The position numbers were made by a program, and so were the translations under genes. Of a DNA stretch of 64,000 nucleotides, positions 54,323 through 62,696 are shown in pieces. The notes under the pieces were generated by a model, which was not told the origin of the DNA, made no database searches, and saw nothing but the letters and a program-made list of their open reading frames with translations. The number at the start of each line of letters is the position of its first letter. Position 1 is the stretch's first letter. Source of the stretch: Franzmannia qiaohouensis. Its GTDB lineage: Bacteria > Pseudomonadota > Gammaproteobacteria > Pseudomonadales > Halomonadaceae. The stretch spans positions 124,001-188,000 of the forward strand of contig NZ_JARWAM010000006.1 of the NCBI RefSeq assembly GCF_031451695.1. The letters run 5' to 3'.

Positions 54323-55042
54323 TTATCCTTGGCGCTTTAGCCGAATCTCATAGCGATAGTGTTGAGCGGGCAGGATGCTGATAGCCACGATGAGGCTTTC
54401 TCCCTCCGCATCGAGGTAGTGGCGGGTGAGTTCCAGGGCATGATCACCCGCGGCCACCTCCAATTCGTCTGCCAGGTGCTCGGGCACGGGGACGGCGCTG
54501 ACGGCTTGGCGGATTTCATGGACCAGCACCGGGTGGCGCTCTTCGAGCAGCGCATAAATCAGGCCGGAGTATTCGGGAATCTCGTCCACGATATCGGCAT
54601 AACGCTCGCATAGGTAGACATCGGTCCACCCCACCGGAGCTTGCTGGCTTTCGACATGACGCGTCTGGCTGATACGGACCCAACGTCGTCCCGGCCGCTG
54701 GTCGAGCTGTTCAGCCAAGGCTTCATCGGCAACGATGTAAGTAGCACCATGCACCTTTCGCCATGAGGGGCCAGCGAACTGCAGCAGATCGCCACTGGCG
54801 GTCATAGCATGCACATAGGTCGGCGACGCTTCCGTTGCCTTGATCCGGGTGGCAGCACCCTGTTTGCGCTCCAGCAGACCCAGGCGCTGAAGCTGAGACA
54901 ACGCGCTGCGAATGGTCGAACGACTCACCCCAAACTGAGCGCAGAGCTCTGCTTCGCTAGGCATGGGGTCGCCGACCTGAAAGCCACCGCTGCGGATGTC
55001 CTGCATGATGCGCTGCGCCACATTGGTGTATCGCTTTTTCAT
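54323..55042 (-). CDS. GntR family regulator with UTRA domain (HutC/FarR type)
   Basis: A 239-residue regulator: winged helix at residues 1-70 (GDPMPSEAELCAQFGVSRSTIRSALSQLQRLGLLERKQGAATRI) and a UTRA effector domain at about 85-235 with RHVESQQAPVGWTDVYLCERYA and ALELTRHYLDAEG. Divergent from the TRAP transporter operon; the 146-base spacer has a clear palindromic operator. UTRA domains usually bind the substrate or first intermediate of the controlled pathway, here presumably the transporter's solute. Confidence 0.93.
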   Translation of the reverse strand: MKKRYTNVAQRIMQDIRSGGFQVGDPMPSEAELCAQFGVSRSTIRSALSQLQRLGLLERKQGAATRIKATEASPTYVHAMTASGDLLQFAGPSWRKVHGATYIVADEALAEQLDQRPGRRWVRISQTRHVESQQAPVGWTDVYLCERYADIVDEIPEYSGLIYALLEERHPVLVHEIRQAVSAVPVPEHLADELEVAAGDHALELTRHYLDAEGESLIVAISILPAQHYRYEIRLKRQG

Positions 55043-55118
55043 TCGCCCGCCATCCCGTTTTTTTCAGATGCCATCTTATCGCCAACTTGACAGATAACTC
55101 AGCCCACTGCTACATATT

Positions 55119-55144
55119 CGTACAAGACATCTTGTACGTACAAG
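55119..55144. promoter_or_regulatory. GntR operator with three half-sites
   Basis: CGTACAAG-ACAT-CTTGTACG is followed immediately by the overlapping perfect palindrome CTTGTACGTACAAG (55131-55144). Thus the half-site GTACAAG occurs three times in alternating orientation within 26 bases, midway between the regulator and the TRAP permease gene. Confidence 0.8.
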
Positions 55145-55188
55145 TTAGAAGCAAAAATATAGCGGGGAGCGCCAGAGCGGAAAGTACA

Positions 55189-57288
55189 ATGAACAACAAT
55201 GAGAGAAGCGCACAAGAGCGAGCAGCGCTCGACGAGCTGTCTGAGCTGGACGCCGAGGGACATGACCGTACCCTTGCCCCTGGACTGATGATTGCCTTGG
55301 GCCTTTTTTCTGCGTGCTATGCACTATTTCACCTCGCCGTACTCAACTTCTGGTCGATCGACGAGTGGGTCTACCGTGTACTGCACGTCAACTTGGGTGC
55401 GGTGATCGCTTTCATCGGAGTCAAGGCATGGCGGGGTGAGCGAGGTACGCGTGTGCCCGTACCGGATTGGCTGCTCGTTGTGACAGCCATTGGCTGCAGC
55501 GCTTACATTATCGCCAATCTTGACCAGCTGATCATGCGAACTGGGGTGATCACCACTACCGGAGATTTCATCTGTGGTGCCCTGGGTACGCTGGTGGTAC
55601 TCGAGTTTGCCAGGCGCGTGTCCGGCCTTGTGCTACCTATTATCGCCCTCGTCTTCGTATCCTATATCTTTATCGGTCCTTGGCTGCCGGGCATTCTGCG
55701 TCACTCCGGCTTTCAGGCGGACAATTTCTTCTCTTTCCTCTACAGCCAGGAAGCGATTTTCGGAATGACCGTGGCCGCTTCCTCTCGTTACCTCATTCTT
55801 TTCGTGGCGTTTGCGGTGTTTCTGAAGGCCTCCGGAGCTGGGCAGTATTTCATGCGCCTTGCGCTAGCACTGTTCGGTGCTACCCGTGGCGGCCCCGGCA
55901 AGGTATCGGTGTTCTCAGGATTGCTGTTCGGCTCCGTATCAGGCTCGGCGGTGGCCAACGTCGTAGCATCGGGCACCTTTACGATTCCCATGATGCGACG
56001 CGTCGGTTACCCCCGCGAGAGTGCGGGAGCCGTCGAGGCAGCATCTTCCTCGGGTGGGCAATTGGCACCACCGGTCATGGGTGCTGGTGCCTTTATCATG
56101 GCTGAGATCACCGGAATACCTTATTCCGAGATTATCCTTGCCGCCGCGCTGCCCTGCTTGCTGTTCTACATCGCTATCTTTCTGACGGTCGACCGCCAGG
56201 CACTGAGACTAGGCCTGCATGGTATTCCTCGTGCCGAGCTGCCCGGCTTCCGCGAGCTGGCTCGCGACATGTTCATGCTGCTGCCGCTGCTGGTACTCCT
56301 TTATCTGCTGATGTCAGGGTATTCGATCATTGCAGCGGGCACCTGGGGACTGGCATCAACGCTACTGGTGATGCTGTGTCGTGAACTCGAGTTTCGCTCC
56401 ACAGTGTTGGCACTGCCACTCACGCTTTTCGTACTGCTCCCCTTGACCGGCCTGCAGGTGAACTTTGCCGGGGCCATTGCCACACTACTCAGCGCTGGAA
56501 TGATCGTAATACTCACCGTTATTCGGGGGCGCATAAAGCAGCTCCCCAAGGCGCTGCGTTCCATGGCCGCCTTGATCTATTCGGGCATGGGAGAGTCATC
56601 CAGAAAGTCGCTGCAGCTGATCAGTGTTATGGCATGTGCCGGAATCGTGGTCGGTGTCTTGGGCCTGACCGGTTTGGGAGGTCGTTTCTCCTCGCTGCTG
56701 CTGACGGTGGCTGGCAATAGTCAGGAGCTCGCCTTCTTACTGGCCATGATCATTTCCATCGTGCTTGGAATGGGGATGCCGACCACCGCCGCCTATGCCA
56801 TTGCTGCAGCAGTAGTGGCCCCTGCGCTGCAACAGATGGGGGTTTCGGCACTGGCCGCACATATGTTCGTTTTCTATTGCGCGGTAATTTCCGCCATTAC
56901 TCCGCCAGTCGCAATCGCGGCCTTTGCCGGCGCAGCGATTGCCGGTGGCAAGCCCTGGCCTACTTCGCTGCGCGCCATGCGCTTCGGTATTGCCGCGTTC
57001 GTGCTGCCCTTCATGTTCTATACCAGCCCCGAGATTCTGCTGCTGGGTCATTGGCTGGATACGCTGCATGTCTTTGGCACTGCCCTCGTAGCTATTTATT
57101 TCATCGCTGTTGCGGGAGAGGGCCAACTAAACGGCAACGCCCATATCCTTGAACGCTGTCTTGCGGCTTTGGCCGCAATCCTTCTGCTCTGGTCGAGCCT
57201 TTACACCGATATTGCCGGGCTCGGCCTCGCAGCGGGGCTAATAGCGTGGAGCAGGCGTAGAGTCGCGCCCCCGCTAAAGGCCACCTAG
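55189..57288 (+). CDS. TRAP transporter fused permease (DctQM-type, TAXI system)
   Basis: A 699-residue inner-membrane protein with many hydrophobic helices, of the 4TM/12TM fused TRAP permease family. The N-terminal about 170 residues correspond to the small subunit; the large subunit contains FSGLLFGSVSGSAVANVVASGTFTIPMMRRVGYP near residue 250 and MIISIVLGMGMPTTAAYAIAAAVVAPAL near 520, both diagnostic. Works with the TAXI receptor encoded 56 bases downstream, using a sodium or proton gradient. The start at 55189 follows GGAAAG; the frame is open upstream through the operator to 55087, so that longer form is rejected. Confidence 0.93.
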   Translation: MNNNERSAQERAALDELSELDAEGHDRTLAPGLMIALGLFSACYALFHLAVLNFWSIDEWVYRVLHVNLGAVIAFIGVKAWRGERGTRVPVPDWLLVVTAIGCSAYIIANLDQLIMRTGVITTTGDFICGALGTLVVLEFARRVSGLVLPIIALVFVSYIFIGPWLPGILRHSGFQADNFFSFLYSQEAIFGMTVAASSRYLILFVAFAVFLKASGAGQYFMRLALALFGATRGGPGKVSVFSGLLFGSVSGSAVANVVASGTFTIPMMRRVGYPRESAGAVEAASSSGGQLAPPVMGAGAFIMAEITGIPYSEIILAAALPCLLFYIAIFLTVDRQALRLGLHGIPRAELPGFRELARDMFMLLPLLVLLYLLMSGYSIIAAGTWGLASTLLVMLCRELEFRSTVLALPLTLFVLLPLTGLQVNFAGAIATLLSAGMIVILTVIRGRIKQLPKALRSMAALIYSGMGESSRKSLQLISVMACAGIVVGVLGLTGLGGRFSSLLLTVAGNSQELAFLLAMIISIVLGMGMPTTAAYAIAAAVVAPALQQMGVSALAAHMFVFYCAVISAITPPVAIAAFAGAAIAGGKPWPTSLRAMRFGIAAFVLPFMFYTSPEILLLGHWLDTLHVFGTALVAIYFIAVAGEGQLNGNAHILERCLAALAAILLLWSSLYTDIAGLGLAAGLIAWSRRRVAPPLKAT

Positions 57289-57344
57289 TGAAGGTCTACG
57301 CAAGTCGACATTAACCAGGCCACAACAACAAGGAGTACACGCTT

Positions 57345-58322
57345 ATGTCTCACACTCGAGTACCATTCCGCTTATATGCCATCGCGGCCGTCGCGGCCTG
57401 TCTCAGCGTGCCGGCAATGGCACAGGATCGCCCCTCCTCCATGACGCTAGCGACCGCCTCGCCTGGCGGGGTATACGCCATCTATGGTGAAGGCGTTGCA
57501 CAGGTAATAAGTAATATCGTCGAGGTTCCCACCTCAACGCGTCAGACCCAAGGCCCAGCCCAGAATCTGGTGCTATTGCAGAGTGGACAGACGGAACTTG
57601 CCATGGTGACATCAGGCCCCGCCTTTGAAGCCATGAACGGCGAACTCGAGCTTCTCGCTGGTCAGGAATATGGTGAACTCCGTGCGCTGTTTGCCATGTA
57701 CCCCACCCCCTTCCAGATGATCGCCCCGGCAGATGCCGAGGTTTCCTCTCTGGAAGACTTTGATGGTAAACGCATAGGCGCTGGTCCTAGGGCAGGTACC
57801 GGCGGAGAATACTGGACACGTTGGCTTAGGGAAATGGGGATCGATGCCAGCCTGCAATATGGCGGCATTGGTGATCAGGCGAGTCAGCTCGCCGATGGTC
57901 GGCTCGACGGCATCGTCACAGCAGGCGGCATACCTCACCCGTCGCTCTCTGAACTCGAGAGCACGCAAGACGTGGTTATCTTCGGCATGTCTGACGGCAC
58001 CCTTGGCGAGATTCTTGAACAGAACCCCTATGCGGTTGAATTCACCATTCCTCACGGCACCTACGACTCACCTGAAGGAGACCTCCAGACGGTCGCCATG
58101 TGGAACTTCATGGTGGCAGACGACAGCATGTCGGAGGAGATGGCCTACGAGATTACCAAGGCCGTGCTGGAAAACAATGAACGGATGACCTCCACACATT
58201 CCGCCGCCAAGGACACCTTGGCAGAGAATATCGTCAACAACACCTTTATTCCGCTCCACCCCGGTGCCATGCGCTACTACGAGGAGATAGGCGTAGAGAT
58301 TCCTGAAGAGATTCAACCCTAG
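57345..58322 (+). CDS. TAXI family TRAP transporter solute receptor
   Basis: A 325-residue periplasmic receptor. Signal peptide cleaved near PAMA|QD at residue 27. TAXI features: MTLATASPGGVYAIYGEGVAQVI, STRQTQGPAQNLVLLQSGQTELAMV, and GKRIGAGPRAGTGGEYW, then AIPL-like FIPLHPGAMRYYEE at the end. Characterised TAXI receptors bind small acids such as glutamate or 2-oxoglutarate; the ligand here is unknown. Confidence 0.92.
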   Translation: MSHTRVPFRLYAIAAVAACLSVPAMAQDRPSSMTLATASPGGVYAIYGEGVAQVISNIVEVPTSTRQTQGPAQNLVLLQSGQTELAMVTSGPAFEAMNGELELLAGQEYGELRALFAMYPTPFQMIAPADAEVSSLEDFDGKRIGAGPRAGTGGEYWTRWLREMGIDASLQYGGIGDQASQLADGRLDGIVTAGGIPHPSLSELESTQDVVIFGMSDGTLGEILEQNPYAVEFTIPHGTYDSPEGDLQTVAMWNFMVADDSMSEEMAYEITKAVLENNERMTSTHSAAKDTLAENIVNNTFIPLHPGAMRYYEEIGVEIPEEIQP

Positions 58323-58343
58323 GAATGGAGGGAGTAGAAGCAG

Positions 58344-59675
58344 ATGAGTCTCGCATCGACAGCCCCCGGTCTTCTAGCCGATAAGGCAGGCTATCGCCGC
58401 ACGGGTGATATCTTCGGAGAGGAGGGAACGATCGACGCCTACTTGGCTTTCGAACGTTCTCTGGCAGAGGTCCAGGGGGCACTTGGCGTGATTCCTCGGG
58501 AGGCTGTGGCCCCCATCCTGAAAGCGTGTCAGCGGGACAACCTGGAGAGGGAGGCGCTGCGGCGCGATGCTGCACAGGTGGGTTACCCGGTCGTGGCGCT
58601 GGTGGAGCAGCTCGCTTCTCGGGCCGGCCCGCCTGGCCAGTGGGTACACTACGGTGCCACCACACAAGATGTCATGGACACCGCACTGGCCCTGCAGATT
58701 CGACAGGTAGCTGATGCAACCCTCGATGAGTTGGCCAGCGTCGAGACACTGCTCGCCGAACTGGCCATTCGTCATCGTCATACGCTGATGATTGGCCGCT
58801 CCAAGCTGCAGCACGCCGTGCCCATCACTTTCGGCTATAAGGTAGCAGTATGGTTGGATCAACTGATACGTCGACGCAAGGTGCTGGCACGAGCCGTCCA
58901 GGAAGCGGCGGTGGTTCAATTCGGCGGTGCCACCGGCACCCTGGCGTCACTGAACGGACAAGGGGTTGCGGTACGTGCAGCGCTGGCCAGGCAGTTAGGG
59001 CTCGGTGAGCCCGATATCAGCTGGCACGTCACACGCGACCGGGTTGTCGATGTCATCTATGCGGAAGCTTCCCTGGCGGCAGCACTGGGGAAGATCGCCA
59101 CCGACATCGCGTTGATGATGTCGACGGAGGTGGGAGAACTCCGCGAGCCTGCTGCCGAAGGCAGGGGAAGCTCCTCCACCATGCCGCAGAAGCGCAACCC
59201 GGTGCTGTGCGAGGCCATTATAGAGGCAGCCCGGGACGTGCGTGGCACCACCGCCCGCGCGCTGGATGCCATGCTCCAGGATCATGAGCGTGGCATCGGC
59301 CATGGCTATGGAGAGCGCCGCGCACTGGCCGCGGCCATGATGGAGACGGCTGGTGCCGTATCTCTGACTCTGGAATTGCTTCAAGGGCTGGAGGTAAACG
59401 CAGCGGCAATGGTTCGCAACGTCAAGCTCTCCCGCGGCCTCGTCTACGCAGAAGCCGCCATGCTCGAGCTGGCCGACGAGCTTGGCCGAGTCGAGGCGCA
59501 TCACCTGATACGCAAGATTTGTCAGGACGTTGAACAGAGCGAACTAACCCTCCCACAGGCGCTAGCGGAAGCGGGGCTCAACGTACCGGAAAGCACCTTT
59601 CATACCGAAACCCAGGTGGGTGCACTGTCGACCATGATCGATCGAGTCGTGATGAAAGCCCGCTCCAGAGGGTAG
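58344..59675 (+). CDS. Aspartase/fumarase superfamily lyase (adenylosuccinate lyase / carboxymuconate cycloisomerase type)
   Basis: A 443-residue lyase. The superfamily signature GSSSTMPQKRNPV is at about residues 276-288, with GQWVHYGATTQDVMDTALALQ near 97-117 and KLQHAVPITFGYKVAVWLDQ near 154-173. This pattern fits the PcaB/adenylosuccinate-lyase-like branch, catalysing reversible elimination of, or addition to, a fumarate-like product. It is the third gene after the TRAP permease and TAXI receptor, 21 bases behind the receptor, so its substrate is probably the imported compound. Not housekeeping PurB by context and length; substrate unassigned. Confidence 0.88.
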   Translation: MSLASTAPGLLADKAGYRRTGDIFGEEGTIDAYLAFERSLAEVQGALGVIPREAVAPILKACQRDNLEREALRRDAAQVGYPVVALVEQLASRAGPPGQWVHYGATTQDVMDTALALQIRQVADATLDELASVETLLAELAIRHRHTLMIGRSKLQHAVPITFGYKVAVWLDQLIRRRKVLARAVQEAAVVQFGGATGTLASLNGQGVAVRAALARQLGLGEPDISWHVTRDRVVDVIYAEASLAAALGKIATDIALMMSTEVGELREPAAEGRGSSSTMPQKRNPVLCEAIIEAARDVRGTTARALDAMLQDHERGIGHGYGERRALAAAMMETAGAVSLTLELLQGLEVNAAAMVRNVKLSRGLVYAEAAMLELADELGRVEAHHLIRKICQDVEQSELTLPQALAEAGLNVPESTFHTETQVGALSTMIDRVVMKARSRG

Positions 59676-59751
59676 AGAAACGATAGACTAAGCCCTGCAT
59701 CAGCAGCATTGTTCACGGCAGGCACACTATCGTATGAAAGTGTAATGGTCG

Positions 59752-60645
59752 TCAGCTAGTCTCGCCAAAGGCACCCACCACATGCCCTGCCAAGGCGTCG
59801 CCGGCTTCGCTGAGGTCACTGCGCTTGACCAGCGCGATCTGGTAATCGCCCAGCGGCGGCAGCTGATCCTGCTCGATACGCCGCAGCGGTGCACGAATCA
59901 GGCTGCGTGGAAAGGGCGCCACGGCAAGGTCGGCGAGCATCGCCGCCTCCTGACCCGCGGAGTGCTCACAGGTATAGGCGACGCGGTAGCCAATGCCGGC
60001 ACTGTCGAGAGCATCCAGTGCCATTTTTCGCCAGGCACAGCCCTGGTGGGCCAGCGCCACCGGCAATGGTGAACGCTGCACGGCCACGCCCCCCTCGCGG
60101 CCCACCCATACCAGCGGCTCGCTATGCACGATCTCACCGCGCGGCTCTTGGCCCGGGTTGCCCGCGGTGATGAGTATCAAGTCCAGCTCGCCGGCATCCA
60201 GGCGCTGCAGCATGCTGGCGCTACTGCCCACCACCACATCGACATGCACCGCCGGATGCGAGCGGGCGAACTGGGCCAATACGCCAGGCAGGATGCGCGT
60301 GCCGACATCGTCGGTGGTGCCGAACCCCACCCGCCCCTCGAGCGCGGGCGCCAGAAACTGCGTCACCGCCTCCTCGTTGAGCTTGAGCAGCCGCCGGCCG
60401 TAACCCAGCAGCATCTCGCCCTCGGGTGTGAGCCTTACCTGGCGGGCTTCGCGCACGAACAGCGGCTGGCCCAGGGTCTCCTCGAGGCGCTTGATCTGCA
60501 TGCTGAGCGCCGACGGCGTACGGAAGACCTGCTGAGCGGCGCGCGTGAAGCTGCCGCTCTCGGCAATCGTCACGAAGGTCCGCAGCACATCGCTATCCAG
60601 CAGAGGCAAGGCACGATGGCCGGAGAGTGAGGGCATCTGTGTCAT
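59752..60645 (-). CDS. LysR family regulator
   Basis: A 297-residue LysR protein: LDSDVLRTFVTIAESGSFTRAAQQVFRTPSALSMQIKRLEETLG is the helix-turn-helix at about residues 14-58. The effector domain contains VAYTCEHSAGQEAAMLADLAVAPFP. Divergent from a DUF1127 gene with a perfect inverted repeat in the shared region. ATG at 60645 has AAGG at seven-base spacing; an in-frame GTG sits at 60651. Convergent with the lyase gene. Confidence 0.92.
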   Translation of the reverse strand: MTQMPSLSGHRALPLLDSDVLRTFVTIAESGSFTRAAQQVFRTPSALSMQIKRLEETLGQPLFVREARQVRLTPEGEMLLGYGRRLLKLNEEAVTQFLAPALEGRVGFGTTDDVGTRILPGVLAQFARSHPAVHVDVVVGSSASMLQRLDAGELDLILITAGNPGQEPRGEIVHSEPLVWVGREGGVAVQRSPLPVALAHQGCAWRKMALDALDSAGIGYRVAYTCEHSAGQEAAMLADLAVAPFPRSLIRAPLRRIEQDQLPPLGDYQIALVKRSDLSEAGDALAGHVVGAFGETS

Positions 60646-60656
60646 GGTCACACCTT

Positions 60657-60674
60657 TCAGTTTTCCTTAACTGA
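60657..60674. promoter_or_regulatory. LysR operator in the LysR/DUF1127 promoter
   Basis: Perfect inverted repeat TCAGTT-TTCCTT-AACTGA, 11 bases upstream of the LysR start. It fits the T-N11-A rule of LysR boxes and lies between the two divergent genes. Confidence 0.7.
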
Positions 60675-60804
60675 GACTGTAGACCTTTTCGTTTGTTTGA
60701 TCAAAGAGCTCAAGCCATGCTGTTACCCAGAGGTCGCGACCCTCCATTCACAACCAGAGAGACATCGCAGCCGCCGCTAACGGCTGCCTGTATGGAGGTG
60801 CGAG

Positions 60805-61116
60805 ATGACCCAGTATCAGCCCATTCATCGTCCAACGCCGACTGACGACAAAGCGCCCACACCGCCGCCCCGACTGGCGCTATATATGCCGGCCACGCCA
60901 CCGCTCGGACTCATCTATGCTCTTGAGCTCTGGTGGTGGCGATACCGCCGGCGCCGCCAGTTCCGGCAGCGCTTCCTGCCACTGCTGGCGCATGACGACC
61001 ATATCCTCGAGGACATGGGGCATCAGCGTGACGACATCCAGTGGGCTTCGCGCCTGCCGCTGAAAGAGGATGCGCACAAGGCCCTCACGGAGCGCCGAGC
61101 GCGGCACAAGCGCTAG
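60805..61116 (+). CDS. DUF1127 domain protein
   Basis: A 103-residue basic protein. The N-terminal half is proline-rich; the C-terminal half carries the DUF1127 pattern RRRRQFRQRFLPLLAHDDHILEDMGHQRDDI. DUF1127 proteins are small, arginine-rich and in some species bind RNA or affect phosphate/carbon metabolism. Divergent from the LysR gene; its start is preceded by GGAGGTG. Confidence 0.85.
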   Translation: MTQYQPIHRPTPTDDKAPTPPPRLALYMPATPPLGLIYALELWWWRYRRRRQFRQRFLPLLAHDDHILEDMGHQRDDIQWASRLPLKEDAHKALTERRARHKR

Positions 61117-61169
61117 CGGTTTGATCAGCAGCGTGTTCGAGGATCCCTATCATGCCAGCGCCGAGCAAC

Positions 61170-61201
61170 GCACAAAGGGGGGGGACCGTCCCCCTTTGTG
61201 C
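61170..61201. repeat. REP-like hairpin
   Basis: GCACAAAGGGGG and CCCCCTTTGTGC pair over 12 bases around GGGACCGT, with an alternative GGGGAC-C-GTCCCC tip that leaves a three-G bulge. Sequences of the type AAAGGGGAC..GTCCCCTTT occur as dispersed REP elements in many Gammaproteobacteria. Only one copy is in this window. It lies between the convergent DUF1127 and lrp-type genes, so it may also end both transcripts. Confidence 0.6.
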
Positions 61202-61236
61202 CTTCTGACACCGTATCCCGGCAGATCTCATGTCAC

Positions 61237-61731
61237 TCAGGGACTCTCTTCACGTGACAGTTGCTGCAACGGTAACGGGCCTGCCTGCTTAACGGTCTGG
61301 ATGGCAAAGTTGCTGCGGATATCACTCACCCAGGGCAGTCTTAGCAATGTCTCGGTCAGGAATGACTCATAGGCAGCCAGGTCAGGCACCACGACCTGGA
61401 GCAGGAAGTCGGCCTCCCCTGATACCAGGTGGGCGGAGATCACCTCTGGCAGCGCCTGAACCGCTTTCCGAAAAGCACTCGCCTGCTCCTCATGATGCCT
61501 CTCCACCTTGATACCAACGAAAACGGTGAGACCAAATCCTGTCTCGCTGCGCCCCAACTCTGCATGGTAACCACGAATGACACCTGCAGCCTCCAACCTG
61601 CGCACTCGACGCAGACAGGGCGAAGGCGACAACCCAACCTCTTCGGCAAGCTGAACATTGGTCAGGCGGGCATCGCGCTGCAGCGCGGCAAGAATCCGCC
61701 GATCCAAGTTGTCTAGCGCACGTTTTAGCAT
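61237..61731 (-). CDS. Lrp/AsnC family regulator
   Basis: A 164-residue regulator: LDNLDRRILAALQRDARLTNVQLAEEVGLSPSPCLRRVRRLEAAG is the helix-turn-helix at about residues 6-50, and the RAM domain has ISAHLVSGEADFLLQVVVPD. Divergent from a LysE exporter, the common arrangement in which an Lrp-type protein senses the exported amino acid. Likely to control that gene and itself. Confidence 0.92.
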   Translation of the reverse strand: MLKRALDNLDRRILAALQRDARLTNVQLAEEVGLSPSPCLRRVRRLEAAGVIRGYHAELGRSETGFGLTVFVGIKVERHHEEQASAFRKAVQALPEVISAHLVSGEADFLLQVVVPDLAAYESFLTETLLRLPWVSDIRSNFAIQTVKQAGPLPLQQLSREESP

Positions 61732-61757
61732 GATTCACACATTCCGGGAGATAGAGG

Positions 61758-61770
61758 GGCACAGTGTGCC
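61758..61770. promoter_or_regulatory. Candidate operator of the Lrp/LysE pair
   Basis: Perfect palindrome GGCACA-G-TGTGCC in the 134-base spacer between the divergent genes, followed by an AT-rich stretch AATATTTATCTTTATAA that could hold a promoter -10. Confidence 0.5.
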
Positions 61771-61865
61771 AATATTTATCTTTATAACGGCAAACTACGC
61801 AAGGACATGCCTGGAGGACGCCCCATAAACTGACGCAGGTATCAGCCAACCTTGGAGACTGCGTC

Positions 61866-62486
61866 GTGGAACTCTGGGTATTTACTAGCACACTGGTCAT
61901 AGTCTATCTGTTGCCGGGACCGGACATGATCCTGGTACTACAAACTGGCGTCGCCAACGGGCGCCTCCCTGCATTGGCCACTGCGGCGGGACTCGCCGTG
62001 GCACGAGGCGCCCACGTCTTGCTCGCGGCCACCGGGCTTGCCGCCCTCTTCGCTGCAAGCCCCTGGACCCTGGATGTCATCCGACTGGTGGGTGCCTGCT
62101 ACCTGATGTGGCTGGGTATCCAGATACTGCTATCGGGCCCAGGCCTCGCAGTTGTCGACGCGATCCGGCCCCCCACTCCCTCGATGGAACTGAAAGCGGC
62201 TTGCAAGCGCGGACTGCTCACCAACCTGCTGAACCCCAAGTCGTTGCTCTTCTGTTCCGTCCTGTTGCCCCAGTTCCTGAACGCCGAGCGAAGCGACATT
62301 CTGCTGCAATTTCTGCTCCTCGGTTTACTCGTGGTTGGCGTTGGGATCCTATTCGACACGCTCTATGCCATGGCCGCTTCGCTGCTCAGAGAGTGGCTGA
62401 CCAGCCATCCAATGATGCAACGTCTGCAGCGCGGGGTTTTCTCTGCTTTGCTCATCGGCTTCGGCGCACAGCTGATGGCTTCCTGA
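61866..62486 (+). CDS. LysE family amino acid exporter
   Basis: A 206-residue inner-membrane protein with about six helices. The signature YLLPGPDMILVLQTGVANGRLPA is at residues 14-36, and LLTNLLNPKSLLFCSVLLPQF near 128-148. Uses a GTG start. Substrate unknown; pairing with the Lrp-type gene suggests an amino acid. Confidence 0.9.
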   Translation: MELWVFTSTLVIVYLLPGPDMILVLQTGVANGRLPALATAAGLAVARGAHVLLAATGLAALFAASPWTLDVIRLVGACYLMWLGIQILLSGPGLAVVDAIRPPTPSMELKAACKRGLLTNLLNPKSLLFCSVLLPQFLNAERSDILLQFLLLGLLVVGVGILFDTLYAMAASLLREWLTSHPMMQRLQRGVFSALLIGFGAQLMAS

Positions 62487-62696
62487 GCGAAGAACTCATG
62501 CACGGCATCACTGGTTAGAGCACTCAACCGCGGTTATCGACAAGAATCGCGGCAAGAACCAGCCGTGGCAGGCGGCGTAGTCTTTCGAGGGCCATATCAC
62601 CTCGCCAGCAGGGCCGATCCCGGCGTAGCGTTAGGGCCCACCAGACAAGCCGTGCCAGCGATGAACGACACGACCTCAAGCTTAGTTTAGGCATCC
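62487..62696. other. Intergenic region without recognised gene
   Basis: A 210-base spacer between the LysE gene and the convergent marR gene. One plus-strand frame is open for about 60 codons without an ATG start and shows no family motif. I see no RNA gene or clear terminator. Confidence 0.5.

Noticed and set aside
55087..55188. N-terminal extension of the TRAP permease to 55087
   Set aside because: The stretch contains the GntR operator and encodes no membrane segment; the ATG at 55189 has a ribosome site.
62487..62696. Possible transposase or integrase remnant after the LysE gene
   Set aside because: Translations in all frames gave no recognisable motif.
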